Source: Euclidia mi
Lineage: Eukaryota; Arthropoda; Insecta; Lepidoptera; Erebidae
Assembly (NCBI GenBank): GCA_944739405.2
Contig: OX123196.2
Location: 72,501,688 to 72,565,687 of the forward strand
Reading direction: 5' to 3'
DNA: 64,000 nt
The notes beneath the pieces were generated by a model that made no database searches, had not been told where the DNA came from, and worked only from the letters and a program-made list of their open reading frames with translations. Position 1 is the first letter of the stretch. Each line of letters begins with the position of its first letter. This document shows, piece by piece, positions 1-12,000 of the stretch. The translations under genes and the position numbers were made by a program.

Positions 1-55
1 TGTCCGTCGTCTTGCGGACGTTCTGTTGAGCGCATTTCATTATCTCCTTGCGACC
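1..55 (-). CDS. Zir: Zir/DOCK exon E23 (partial, cut by window edge)
   Basis: Begins after GCGTCCAG in phase 0 and encodes GRKEIMKCAQQNVRKTTD up to base 1. This continues the family (F)EYKGKK-type junction and a basic segment. The acceptor lacks a strong pyrimidine tract, but frame and homology fit. Confidence 0.75.
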
Positions 56-3000
56 CTGGACGCAAATGAACCGTTTGTTGTGATTTCGTACGAAATATAC
101 TACTGCAAGTTACGAAATGCCACTTGCAGGAGGATTTCTGAGAAGAAGCTCCATTTAGTTAAAGGAAGGCTTGTAAGGAAAATATGCGAACTCGATTTTT
201 TTGTAATGGACCTGAAAATAAATGAAATGCTATGGTTTTGGGTTCCTAAACATGATGTAACATAATTATGTACACATTTCTGTAGTTAGTGTATCCTAAG
301 ATCTAAGATGACAGCCTTGAATCGCATGAGTATCGATATGAGTGTAGTTAGCAGGTACCTTGTTAAGTTCATTGCGAGTTCCAAGACAATTTAACTTTCC
401 CCAGGTCTGCACGAGTGTCAAAACTCGTTGTCATCGATGGTCTCTGCTGCTGAACCTGGCTACATAGGTGGAAAAGCGGGTGAGAAAGGTACCTTGTACT
501 CCTGGCACTTGAAGCAGAGGTCGATGAGCGCCAGCAGGTCGTGCACCTTGGCGGCTGACAGCTCCTGCACGCAGGCGGCCAGCGCCGAGCGCTCTGCGTT
601 CTTCAGCACCCACGCCAGGCACATCAGCAGATTGCGGCTCGTCTCGCTGTTCAGCGGGGGGCGGTTCGTCTGCTGCAACAACATCATTATAATCGTTAGG
701 GATCCTACGCAGTACGCACTATACGGTTTGCCGGAATGCGGTCAGCCGCAGGACGCGGTTAGCCGGACGGCTATTGTGGCTAACCACATAGTGCATGGAA
801 GCCCTAAGATACTTGTTGAAGATTTATCTGTTCATATAAAATTACTGACAGAGAAGCTAGAGCCAAACTATTAGGCGTACGATGCTGAAATTTGTCATGT
901 ATGATTCTTGGGGATCGTAGGAGTGCACTAGGCTTGCCTTCACGATTAGGCAACTGGGTTGCAGCTTCCTGGATGAACGCCGTATTGAAATACTCTGTGA
1001 CGGTCGGTCATCAAAGTTTCTCCATGTAAATGCTTGCGTACCCCGGGGATCCAACTTATCACCTGCCGCTGTTTCTTCTGCATATCAATGATTTGCTCAA
1101 TACTGTGTGTATACATTGTTATGCAGATGACAGTACTGTGCACGGGTGATATCTCGGTCACCCCGCGGCCAAGCAAGTCGACATTGAGGCAAATTGGCGA
1201 AGACTTGTCGCTAAACTTGACCAAGTTTTAAACAGAGTTTCGCAGTGAGGTGCTGAAAACCTGATTGAGTTAACGTCCAGAAAACACAGGCGTGTGCATT
1301 CTCAGCAAAAGTGTCTCCATTCTTTTCCCAACCCTCTCTTCTGGACACTCCACTACCGTTACAAGACAGTCTCAACATCCTTGGTATGAACATATGCCAT
1401 AATCTTAACCAAAAGAACTACATCGAGGGTGTCATTAAAACAGCATCCCGTAAACTCGGCGTCCTGAACAGAGTGGGGAGGTTTTTCACGCCGGAGCAGT
1501 TGTGTCTGCTATACAAGACTCAGGTGCCGTCTTGCGTTGAATTCTGTTCTCTTCTCTGGAATGGCTACGCTCAGTACCAATTGGATGCCCTCGTCAGGTT
1601 GCAGCGGCGTGCTGTCTGTATTATTGGGAATCCTGAGGCTACTATAGGACCTTTGAGTCACAAGTGACAGTGAGTGCAATTACGCAGAGACGTGGCCTCA
1701 ATGGCTGTTTATTACCGCCTTTATCACGGTGAGAGCTCCAAAAAATTCTTTGTAATGTAAGTAAAAATGGGTATAGCTACAGCCATCTTGTAGTGTGCAA
1801 TATTTGTGTTGATAACTTTAAATGCTTGAAATGCTTGTTCTGGTTTTGAGATATGTTATTTTGTACGTATTGAATAGTTTTAATCTTAGTTTAGGTTACT
1901 AAAAATGTGAATAATGTTTGAGAATTTAACTGTTGCTTTACTAGTGTTTGCTTATATTTACCTTGTTAAAATCACCCTCGGGTGAGGAAGCCGTGTATAT
2001 GTTGCCGAATTGTCCCATCTCACTGTCCAACTGCAGGATGTCTGTTCACAAAAATATTTATTTATTAGATAATAAAGTCGTCTTCACGATGGACTCGTCT
2101 CGACGATATAATTCATTGGGTTGGCTTATTTAGCGCGTTCCGGTCTATTGGAAAATATATAGATGCAAGAAATAGAGGAGGGAGTATTGATAGGTGGTAC
2201 GACAGGGGTAAACATCATCTATGAAACATATCGCACGCGCACGCAGTAACGCTGTGGGAGTGGGGGGTGGTGCGCGTACCTTTGTTGTTGGAGAAGCCGC
2301 GGTGCAGCTGCGGGTGCGCGTCCATGACGATGGCCAGCAGCGGCAGGTACAGCGCGGCCACCCTGTGGCGGAGGGCGGGCGGCGCCAGGCGCGGGTCGGC
2401 GTCGTGCGCCGTGAGGAGAGCCAGCAGGGTCTGGGCGGCGGCAGCCTGCAGCGCGGGGCTGGGCAGGTCCAGCGCGGCCGCCAGCTCGGCCAGCACCAGC
2501 CCCGCCAGGTAGTGGCGCGAGCGGAACTCGTGGCCCAGCGCGTGCGACGAGTGCGAGCCCAGCGACTGCCACGACGCCGCCGGCGACACGCCCCCTCCCC
2601 CCGCCCCGCCGCCCGCTGCAGGGGGCGCGGGCCCCGCCAGCGGCAGGTTCAGCGACACGTAGTGCTCGTGCGAGCACACGATGCGCAGGAACGCCAGCTG
2701 CGCACAACATCATCAATACGCATATACGTAAAACCATCTCAGTTTCAACATAAGTGAGACGAAACATGCGATTCAAAAACAATACACATTCGGAAACAAA
2801 ATGAACTTGCCATTTCTAAGCCAATTTCATATTCTACAACTCATAAGACCTTGACCATATTTATACCCACTTACAAATTCCGATAATCTATACACTACTT
2901 CAACACGCCTAATAAAGAACTCCTAGCACATTTTTTTTTTAATTACCGACCGAATAAACAATCTGCTTTAGGGCCGATTTTTCAATCGTCAGTTAAAAGA

Positions 3001-6000
3001 TAACAAAACAATAAAATATAATACTTACAAATTTAAAACTACGGTTGTGGAAAGTAGATCGATGATTTTACGTACTTTTCAATTTAGCCCGGTTACAGTT
3101 TAACTGTCAAGTAAATTTTAACTGACAATTGAAAAATCAACCCTAAATCATAGTCTCCGAAAACTTATTCCTACTACTAATTATTTCTCCATAACTCTCG
3201 TTACAGCAAAACAGTGTAAGGGAACCCACCCGGTATATTTAATAAAACAAGTAACCAAAATAAAAAACAACTTAGGTAAAGATTTTGATTGGGTTTATTA
3301 TGATATTTTAAATTGACAAAACACGGCACAAATGAATTTCCTTATGAATGTTTCAAATTACAATGAATGGCCCGAGCCAATAAACAGTTATTTAAAGATT
3401 TCACCAAAGACATAATATTTAAACACAACATACGATGTCACTCAAGGTTCTAATTTAGGACCATAGATAATGCTAAGAAAGTCGTTGCTCTGGCAAAAGC
3501 GGCAGCTCAGGAGGGCTTATACAATAACCTAGAGAGTCCGGCGGGTCAAAAACAACTGTACCGCCTCGCTAAAGCTAGAGCGAGGAAAGCAGGGGATGTA
3601 TGTCAGATAAAGTGTATAAAAGATGAGACTGGAGCGGTACTTTCCGCGGATGACAAAATTAAGGATAGATGGAGAAATTACTTTGCGAGACTGATGAATG
3701 AAGACAATGATTGGAGTGGTTTGCTTGAGAATGTACCTGTGAATGAGGGGCTGATAAGAAAGGTAAGTGAGGAGGAAGTGAGAGTAGCAGTAAATGAAAT
3801 GAAGAATGGAAAAGCTGTGGGGCCGGATGGAATACCAGTTGAAGTATGGAAGACACTCCAGGTAGATGGATGGAAGTGGTTAACTTTATTCTTCGATAAG
3901 TTGTTGGTCGAAGAGGCCATACCTGATGAATGGTGTAACAGCTCGCTGGTTCCCATCTATAAAAACAAAGGTGATGTGCTGGAGTGTAACAACTATAGAG
4001 GAATAAAGCTAATTTCACATAGTATGAAAGTTTGGGAGAAAGTGGTTGAACGAAGATTGAGAGAAGAGAGTGTCATTTCACAAAACCAATTCGGTTTTAT
4101 GCCTGGTCGAGGAACAACAGATGCCATTTTTGCGATCCGCCAACTCTGTGAAAAATACCGAAGTGCTCACAAAAACTTGCACATGGTTTTTGTGGATCTC
4201 GAAAAGGCATATGATCGGGTACCTCGTGAGGTTTTGTGGTGGGCCCTTAAGAAGAAAGGTGTGCCTGGGAAGTATGTACAGTTGATCCGAGCAATGTACA
4301 GTAGATGTACAACCTACGTCCGGTCTACAGCGGGCAATACCGGCAACTTCAATGTGGCTGTAGGCTTGCACCAAGGGTCGGCTCTTAGCCCTTACCTCTT
4401 CCTGCTTATAATGGACGCTCTCACGGCGGACATACAGGAAGAGGCTCCCTGGTGTATGCTGTTCGCCGACGACATTGTGTTGATTGCCGAGAGTGCTCCT
4501 GAGGTCCAGGGCAGACTGACAAAGTGGTGGTAAAGGCTGGAGAGTGTTGGCCTGAAAGTCAGTATACGCAAAACTGAGTAAGTACATGTTTTGCGACTTC
4601 GGCGGTCTCTCCAGACCCGCGCCCATATCCGTTGGTGGAGAGCCCATATCGGTCTGCTCCGACTTCCGGTACCTCGGGTCACTTATTCAAGGGGACGGGG
4701 AAATAGACCGCGACGTCACGAACCGGATCAACTCAGGTTGGATGAAATGGCGACAGGTCACAGGAACAACTTGTGACCCACGGATGCCCCTTAAGTTAAA
4801 GGTAAAAATCTACAAATCCGTAATAAGGCCTGTCGCACTGTATGGATCGGAATGCTGGGCCTTGAAGAAGACGGATGAAAGAAGATTGCATGTAGCAGAG
4901 ATGAGGATGTTGAGATGGATGTGTGGGGTGACAAGGATGGATAAAATTAGAAATGAGTTTATTAGGGGAAGTCTGAAAGTTGCACCGGTGCAAGAAAAAC
5001 TGAAAGGAAATCGTCTATCGTGGTATGGGCATGTGATGAGGAGGGATGAAAATCATGTGACTAGAAAGGTGATGAAGATAAGAGTTTAGGGATATAAGGC
5101 AAGAGGAAGACCAAAGAAAAGATGGATGGATTGTGTGAAGGGTGACATGAATGAAAAGGGAGTGAATGACGAGATGACGTCTGATAGGAGAGAATGGAAG
5201 AGAAAGACATTCTGCGCCGACTCCAAGTAATATGGGAACAGGGCATGCAGAAGAGAAGAGATAAATTCTTCATCTGGTCAGTGCAGCGCATAGAAGATCT
5301 ATAAGGACTTTCAACAACACTGACTAACCTTGTACTGTACGAGCGGTACTGCGTCGGGCAGCGAGGCGATCTTGGCGCACATCTGCTTGTAGTAGTTGCG
5401 GATGAGGTTGAACACGTAGCCGCGGTCCATGATGCTGAGCAGGTCGAACAGGAAGAACGCCAGGCTGTTGTTCAGGCTCTGCGTCAGACGGGAGTCCTTG
5501 CCGTATCTGCAATACACACAACATATAATTGCCACGACACTAAGAGCCGATTTCACCTTAGTTTAATAAGTCGCAGTTCACAACATTTATCAGACATCTC
5601 ATAAAAAAATCTTACTATTTTGGACTTACCAAAAAGATAAAAGTCTATCTCTAGATGGTGAAGTTGGGCCTTATTTTTTGAGAATATTTTTCTTGACTGT
5701 GGGATCCGATAAGCGCAAGACATTATTGATTAGCCGTCAGAATCTTTCATAAACACATACACACTTCTGGTCGTTTGTAAAGATCATATTTTTATGCATG
5801 TTAGGTATATTGTTTTTACCTGGAGATGATCTCGGAGGTGACGTTGTTGACGAGCGTGGTGATGTCGTCGGTGAACTGGTCGGGGAAGCGCGCCTTGCGC
5901 CTGGCCTCGGCCGCGCCGCTCCAGTACAGGTACTCCACCATCGACTTGTTCATCAGCTCGAACAGAGACCTGCCACACACACCACGCACTTACATGTAGT

Positions 6001-9000
6001 TAGAACGGTCGACAAACTAGCGAAATTTTAGTGTCAACAGCAGTGACTCAGGGACTTAAGTGTTCTCCAATTATATTCTTTTGTAGTTTAACTGTCAACC
6101 CCCATATATTTGATCTATCCATTGATTAAGATGCCGTGCATCGCGATCGATCGCGGCCGCGCGCGGCCTACGACTGTCGTCGATCGTTCGCGACAATAGT
6201 CAAAGTATGAAAATGTATGGCACCGCTGCCGAGGCCCGCGACTGACGAGCGCGGCCGACGAGTGTCGTGAGCCGCGCGCGGCCGTGTCTTGAAATTAGTA
6301 GTAATGAAAAAAAAAATCGGAAGTTTTGCCGACTATACAGGGTGTAAAAAGGCCCTTAACGAAAACTGAAATCCCATGTTGTACCAATCACTACGAACAT
6401 TTTCTACTTCGGCACCATACCAGGGAAATTACTGGTTCAGAAGATATTGAAGCTCAAAGTTAGTATGGAATTTTTCTAATTCGGTACAAAATCGATGCAT
6501 TTACCCCGCCAATATGTTCTTTAGATGACCTGTAAGCCCATGGATAAGTAGGTTTTTCGAACATTGCACGCGCGCGCTTTTAATTGCGGTTTAAAAAATG
6601 AGAAAACTTTAAAAAATAAAACGTTTCCCAGGTATTATTTTTGGTTAGTATGACTTGGCATGATGTCCACAACGAGTAGACTTCGGTTTGGTGATGGGTC
6701 TTGTGACACTCGTCAATTTTGTATTATCGTTCCAAACTTCCAACATTTTTTTTCATTAGGTACAATATAATTGCCTTTGAATCAATATTTGCTAGTATCC
6801 TTTTTCATTTCTGCTTTTAAAGATGGGGTCCATTGGTACTCTAGTTTCATAATATAGCAACAGCAGCTCGTCATTCTCCTCTTCTTCTTCAAGGATGTCA
6901 ATTAGCATTTCGACCATGATTTTGACTTCGCTAGACACACGTCTAGAGGGAACTGACGAACAACATCTACTAATTTCAAGACACGGCCGCGCGCGGCTCA
7001 CGACAGTCGTCGGCCGCGCGCGTCAGTCGCGGGCCTCGGCAGCGGTGCCATACATTTTCATACGTTGACTATTGTCGCGAACGATCGACGACAGTCGTAG
7101 GCCGCGCGCGGCCGCGATCGATCGCGATGCACGGAATTCTACCTTTAGGCTAGAGGTAAATATTTGAAGTATTTTGTATGGAACTTATTTCACATGTGTA
7201 ACAGTAGTAGTCAGATCTAAGGATAAACCAAATATTGGGACCAGTGGTAAACTTAGTCAATTGACATCTATACTTTATGGCTTGGAAAAATAATAGTGTT
7301 TTGTGAACAGTATAACTATAATTGTCCTGCAAAATCAGTAAAATGTCTCTGAAAGAAAGAAATTTAAAAATGATTGCATCATACACATGCTAAATTTTGC
7401 GGATGGTCGTCAGACGGATCACGACTAATTCATTTTTGTAGTTATATTTACTTGGGTGGATTACCCTTTTACGGATTATTACTTGTGCAATCATTTTCCA
7501 TCTTTCGCTTTATCTTTATAGTGAAGGTTAAAAGATACATAGGGTTAATAAAGTGTGCACTGACCAGGAGTTCTGCATGGCGAGGTCTCGAGTGGCTCCA
7601 CTAGCCACCACCCATTGTAGCGCTAGCTCCTCGTGCAGGATCTTGCACGAGCCGTCCGTCATCACTGCACATCAACAAACCACATCTTTTGTTAAATACG
7701 GCCAAGGAGCAAGCTCTCGCCCGCTGGATAAACCCTTAAGACGCGGCTAGATCTGATCTAAGGCAGAACTGCAATTTATTTGAATACTTGTAAGCTTTCG
7801 CAACTTTTATACCTGATTTCCATTTCTCCCGACGCGACGTTTAGTTAGACATGGGTTACACCAACCGCAGCTGGTTTCTTCTTCACTTAATTACTTTTAT
7901 TTTATTACTTTTCCTCTATAGAAAGGAGGATATGAACGTTTGAATTACTAGCGCTCTCAGTCACCGAACGGAACGTGACAGTAGAAATACAGCCACATTT
8001 TACTTTTTGAGTGAATAATTACAGCTTGCTTCGTCAGTGTTGCTTGTAGGGTCCGATCTCACTGATAGCCAATACTGCTTTCGGCAGCGGTGTTCAATTT
8101 TCAAATGCAAGTCTTTGCATGTGCTCGATTTTAGATCAGGCGGTACCACAGAGCAGTGTGACATTGGAGATTAGTTCAGCTATTGTCAACGCTGAAACTG
8201 TCTGAACTGATTATTACCTACTACTCATTTATTACCTGCCTCCTTACTTGCGGGGTATTATTGGAACCCAGCTTTGCGTCAAGTGCATACGCTATGTGGG
8301 TAGGGATAGTAGATTCCATTTGAAGGGTTATTTCGTGTGAGGGATTAAGGGTATGTTGGGCTCCTTGTGGATAAATCTGTAGTATATAGTAGAGTGGGCA
8401 CTGGGCACATACCGGTGGGCGGTAGTGGTAGTCCGATGTCTCTGTCAGTGAGCGAGGGTCGGGGGATGCTGCACTGGTACTGGATGTACGTGGTGATCAG
8501 ACCGCTGCGCCCGTGCAGGTCGCACGTTGCGCCCTCGTTCATGTTCTACATAAATAAAAATGCACTGCATGTAGACAGATAAGCGTCATTAATAGTCATT
8601 GAGAGCTTCTTCACACTAATGGTTTTCGAGCATAGGCTCTGCTAAAGCTCTTCTGCTAATTGTGAGACGTCAGCGCTACGGTACCAAATAAATGAACTGT
8701 AGAGGAACTTTTTTTCGGGATATGCATATATATCATCATCCGCGATTAAGGTGCTTGCACCAGTGCCGAAATATCAGATACTCGAAACAAAGGTACCTAC
8801 GTGGTATACATATATCCCGAAAGAAACTTTGGTAGGAATATTAGTGACCACGAAAGTTTAAATTCCTATATTCAAACTCAAACTCAACATCGTTTATTCA
8901 TCTAGGTCACAAGGTGACGCTTATGAACGTCAATTTTTTAAATTGAATTACTTAATGCTTCTACATTTACATTTACTGCCTCGTTCGCAAAGCAATAGGT

Positions 9001-12000
9001 AGAACCTCCTCTATTGTAGAGGAACTGGCGTGTACGTTACGACAATACGTATATGTAAACGGAGTATGCACTGTGTATATGTTCATTGCATGCCAACGCT
9101 CCACAAACGCTAGTGTAAAGAGGGCCTAAGAACAGAAGTTGTTGTTAGTTTTAAATGTTATCTTCACTGTCGAAGTGTATAATATTACAAAAGCAAATGT
9201 GCGTGCATAGACTAATGCATGAAAGATGGCAATAGCGCGTAATGCTCCATCTTCAAGCAAAATTATACACTTCATTTATGAAAATAATTTTAATAAAATT
9301 ATTAGTTAATAACTTAACTTAAACTAATAATTAAATCATTAGTCTAAGTAGTGAATTCTTACGGAGATGTCGGTGAAGACATGCGCGAGGCAGGTGAAGA
9401 CGTCCTGCGCGATATTGAGCGTCTGTCCAGCTAACACTGGGGGGGCTACGAGGAGGTACAGCAGCTTGTCCAGCACGACGGGCAGGTAGCGCGCTAATGT
9501 CTCCACGTTGGCCGTCGGCAACTCGGTTATACTGCAAGGAAGATAAGATATAGAATAAACCATTTATGGACGAATAATATCATCATCATCGTCCTAACGT
9601 TATTCCGGTTGCGTTTAAGTTTTATGTCCTGAATCTATAGTCCTTTATTAAATACTTGTTGTGGATTCTTCTTCGATGAAAGAAAACAATGGTGTGGACT
9701 GTATTTACAATGGTATATTTCGTCGGCAAAGGTAAACAGTACAATGTTGCAGACTAAGTTTAATATGCGCGCGTGCCGTTCGCCGTTCGGTCGTGGAGTG
9801 AGTCAGGCGTGGTGTGTTGAGACCGTGCCTTCCGCGCTCCACCGACCCCCCGCCAGGGGCATCAACATACAAGGCGCGAACATACTTTTATTAATTTAAT
9901 AATTATTGGAAATGGCGTTCCGTAGTCTCTGCCTACCCCTCCGAAAAACAGGCGTGAGTCTATGTATGTGTGTAATAATTATTGTATGTTGTTATGATGT
10001 ATAACTCTTTATCCTATATTTCATTTACTCTCGGTTTAAAATATTTAATTTACTTTATACTTATTATCAATATTGTCATTTGAATATCTCTGATAAATAA
10101 TTAAAAAACTATACATAGTTAGTATACTGAAGGTGTTTTATTTTTGCTTTGTTAATGTATTTTTTCAGATGGCAATTGATATTTCGCCATTGATGTTGTA
10201 GTTTGCGATAAGAATAAAAGTGAACCAAACATAAGCATAGGATGGGAGTGAATGAAGCAAGAGAGATATATCAGAATCGTTGCAAATGCCCTTTTGTAGT
10301 CTCTGCTTATCCCTTCGGGAAATAGGTGTGTGTTTATGTATGTATGTTCGTTTGTTTTGTTTCCGTGTGAGTGTGTGATAGACTCTAGTGTCGGAATTTT
10401 TAGACCGTTCAGAACACGATAGTAATACCTAAGCATGTTATTACTAACCTGGCTCTGAGCTCGGCCTCCATGTTGGCGAGTCCGATGCGCGGCGGGATGT
10501 TACCGCCCTGTAGCGCCTCGCACGCCAGCGCGAACCGCTCGATGTACCCATCCTGCACACATTACAACACAATCTGCTAAACTGTTTCTGTGATCACTAT
10601 GTTTGACTCTCCGTGCTGCAAGAAAATATTTTTTTGCAACAATTTTCTTTCATATTCTCTGCCGGTAATCTCATCATCAGCCTTTAATAGTCCACTGTTG
10701 GACTAGGCCTCTCCTTAGAAAGGAGGAATTGGCCTACTATACCACGCTGGTCAAGCGGGTTAGTATAGGGTTTGTGTTAAGTATCAGTAAAGAAACGACT
10801 GCTTGTAAAAATGCACACTCATTTATTCGCAGACATTCATTTGACAAGAGCGCCGGTCAATCGACGCAGCCACAGACAATCCTTGAAAGATAACATATAT
10901 GACAGATTATACATAACAGTTTGTATCAAGTTTTCCTTCTCTTACAGTGCTGTTCTCTGTATACAATGCTCCCTCTGTCGGCTCTTACGACACCCATGAT
11001 GATATTGGGTGATGACAATTCGTATTCTTAATCCGCCACCACACGGACAATATATACAAAAAAAATCTAAATCATATTTTTAGTCGAATTTTATGCATTA
11101 GATTAAAACTTTAAGTATGATATCAGTTAGTGTTTGAAATAGAAATATTGTCTATGATAAGTTAAATCGAGAATATTAGTTGGCATCATTATTTTATCTA
11201 AAGTAATTTTTTGACTCTGATCACACTGTAAGATGACCCATCACTTTTTGTTCTTGCCTTGAAAAATTAACACATTGTCGTCTCGTAAAATCATCGCCTT
11301 TTGGAAGCACATGGTTAAACCAGCTTCGCGAATTGAATTGTGTAAATACTTGTAATTGCCGCTATTGACTTCCAGCAAAGTTTGTGATAAATTTGTGACA
11401 TATTGAACATTTGCAAAAATTGTGTAAATCCACACCTTGTGCAGCGGGACTTGCAGACGTCGCGTATGAAACCGGCACTAAGTAAAGGTATCACTTGCTG
11501 ATATTGGCCAATATAGTCTTGTGTATTCTTTAGCTTAGTTGCAGGACCGACACCAGAAGATCACCAGGTAATTGATTTGTTTAAATCTAAGCACTGAGAA
11601 ACTCAGTCTCATATGTCAGAGATTTGATTGTCTAGAACAACTGGATGAATCAAATTAACTTTCCACTGCCCTCTGCAAACAGTTCCCAGTCTGTCTAGGC
11701 AAGTTCTGAACAGTTAAGGTTCAATTAGCTTGTGGGGTCTTTAGATATTTAAAAAAAAATCTTGTGAGGTCATATGTGACCTACGAGGTGTTGTAATATG
11801 AAAAATTAAAATCAAAATTCTTTACTGCCTTGTTGGTCTCGCGGCATAAATGTGTGCGTGGGATTGGCAGGTCTCGAGTTCGATCCCCGGGTCGGACAAA
11901 GTACTATTGGATTTTTCTGCTAGGAAATTTTCAGTAGCAGCACGGAGTCTTGTAATGTGCCCGATACGGCAATAGGTTCGCACCCTTATTACGTGGGACT

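Noticed and set aside
2031..2036. CTGCAG as the E21 acceptor
   Set aside because: It would give an in-frame TGA after two codons; the upstream GAACAG keeps phase and has a pyrimidine tract.
2221..2782. Long open frames on both strands opposite exon E20
   Set aside because: Shadows of a GC-rich exon; only the frame with CSHEHYV and HYLAGLVL matches DOCK proteins.
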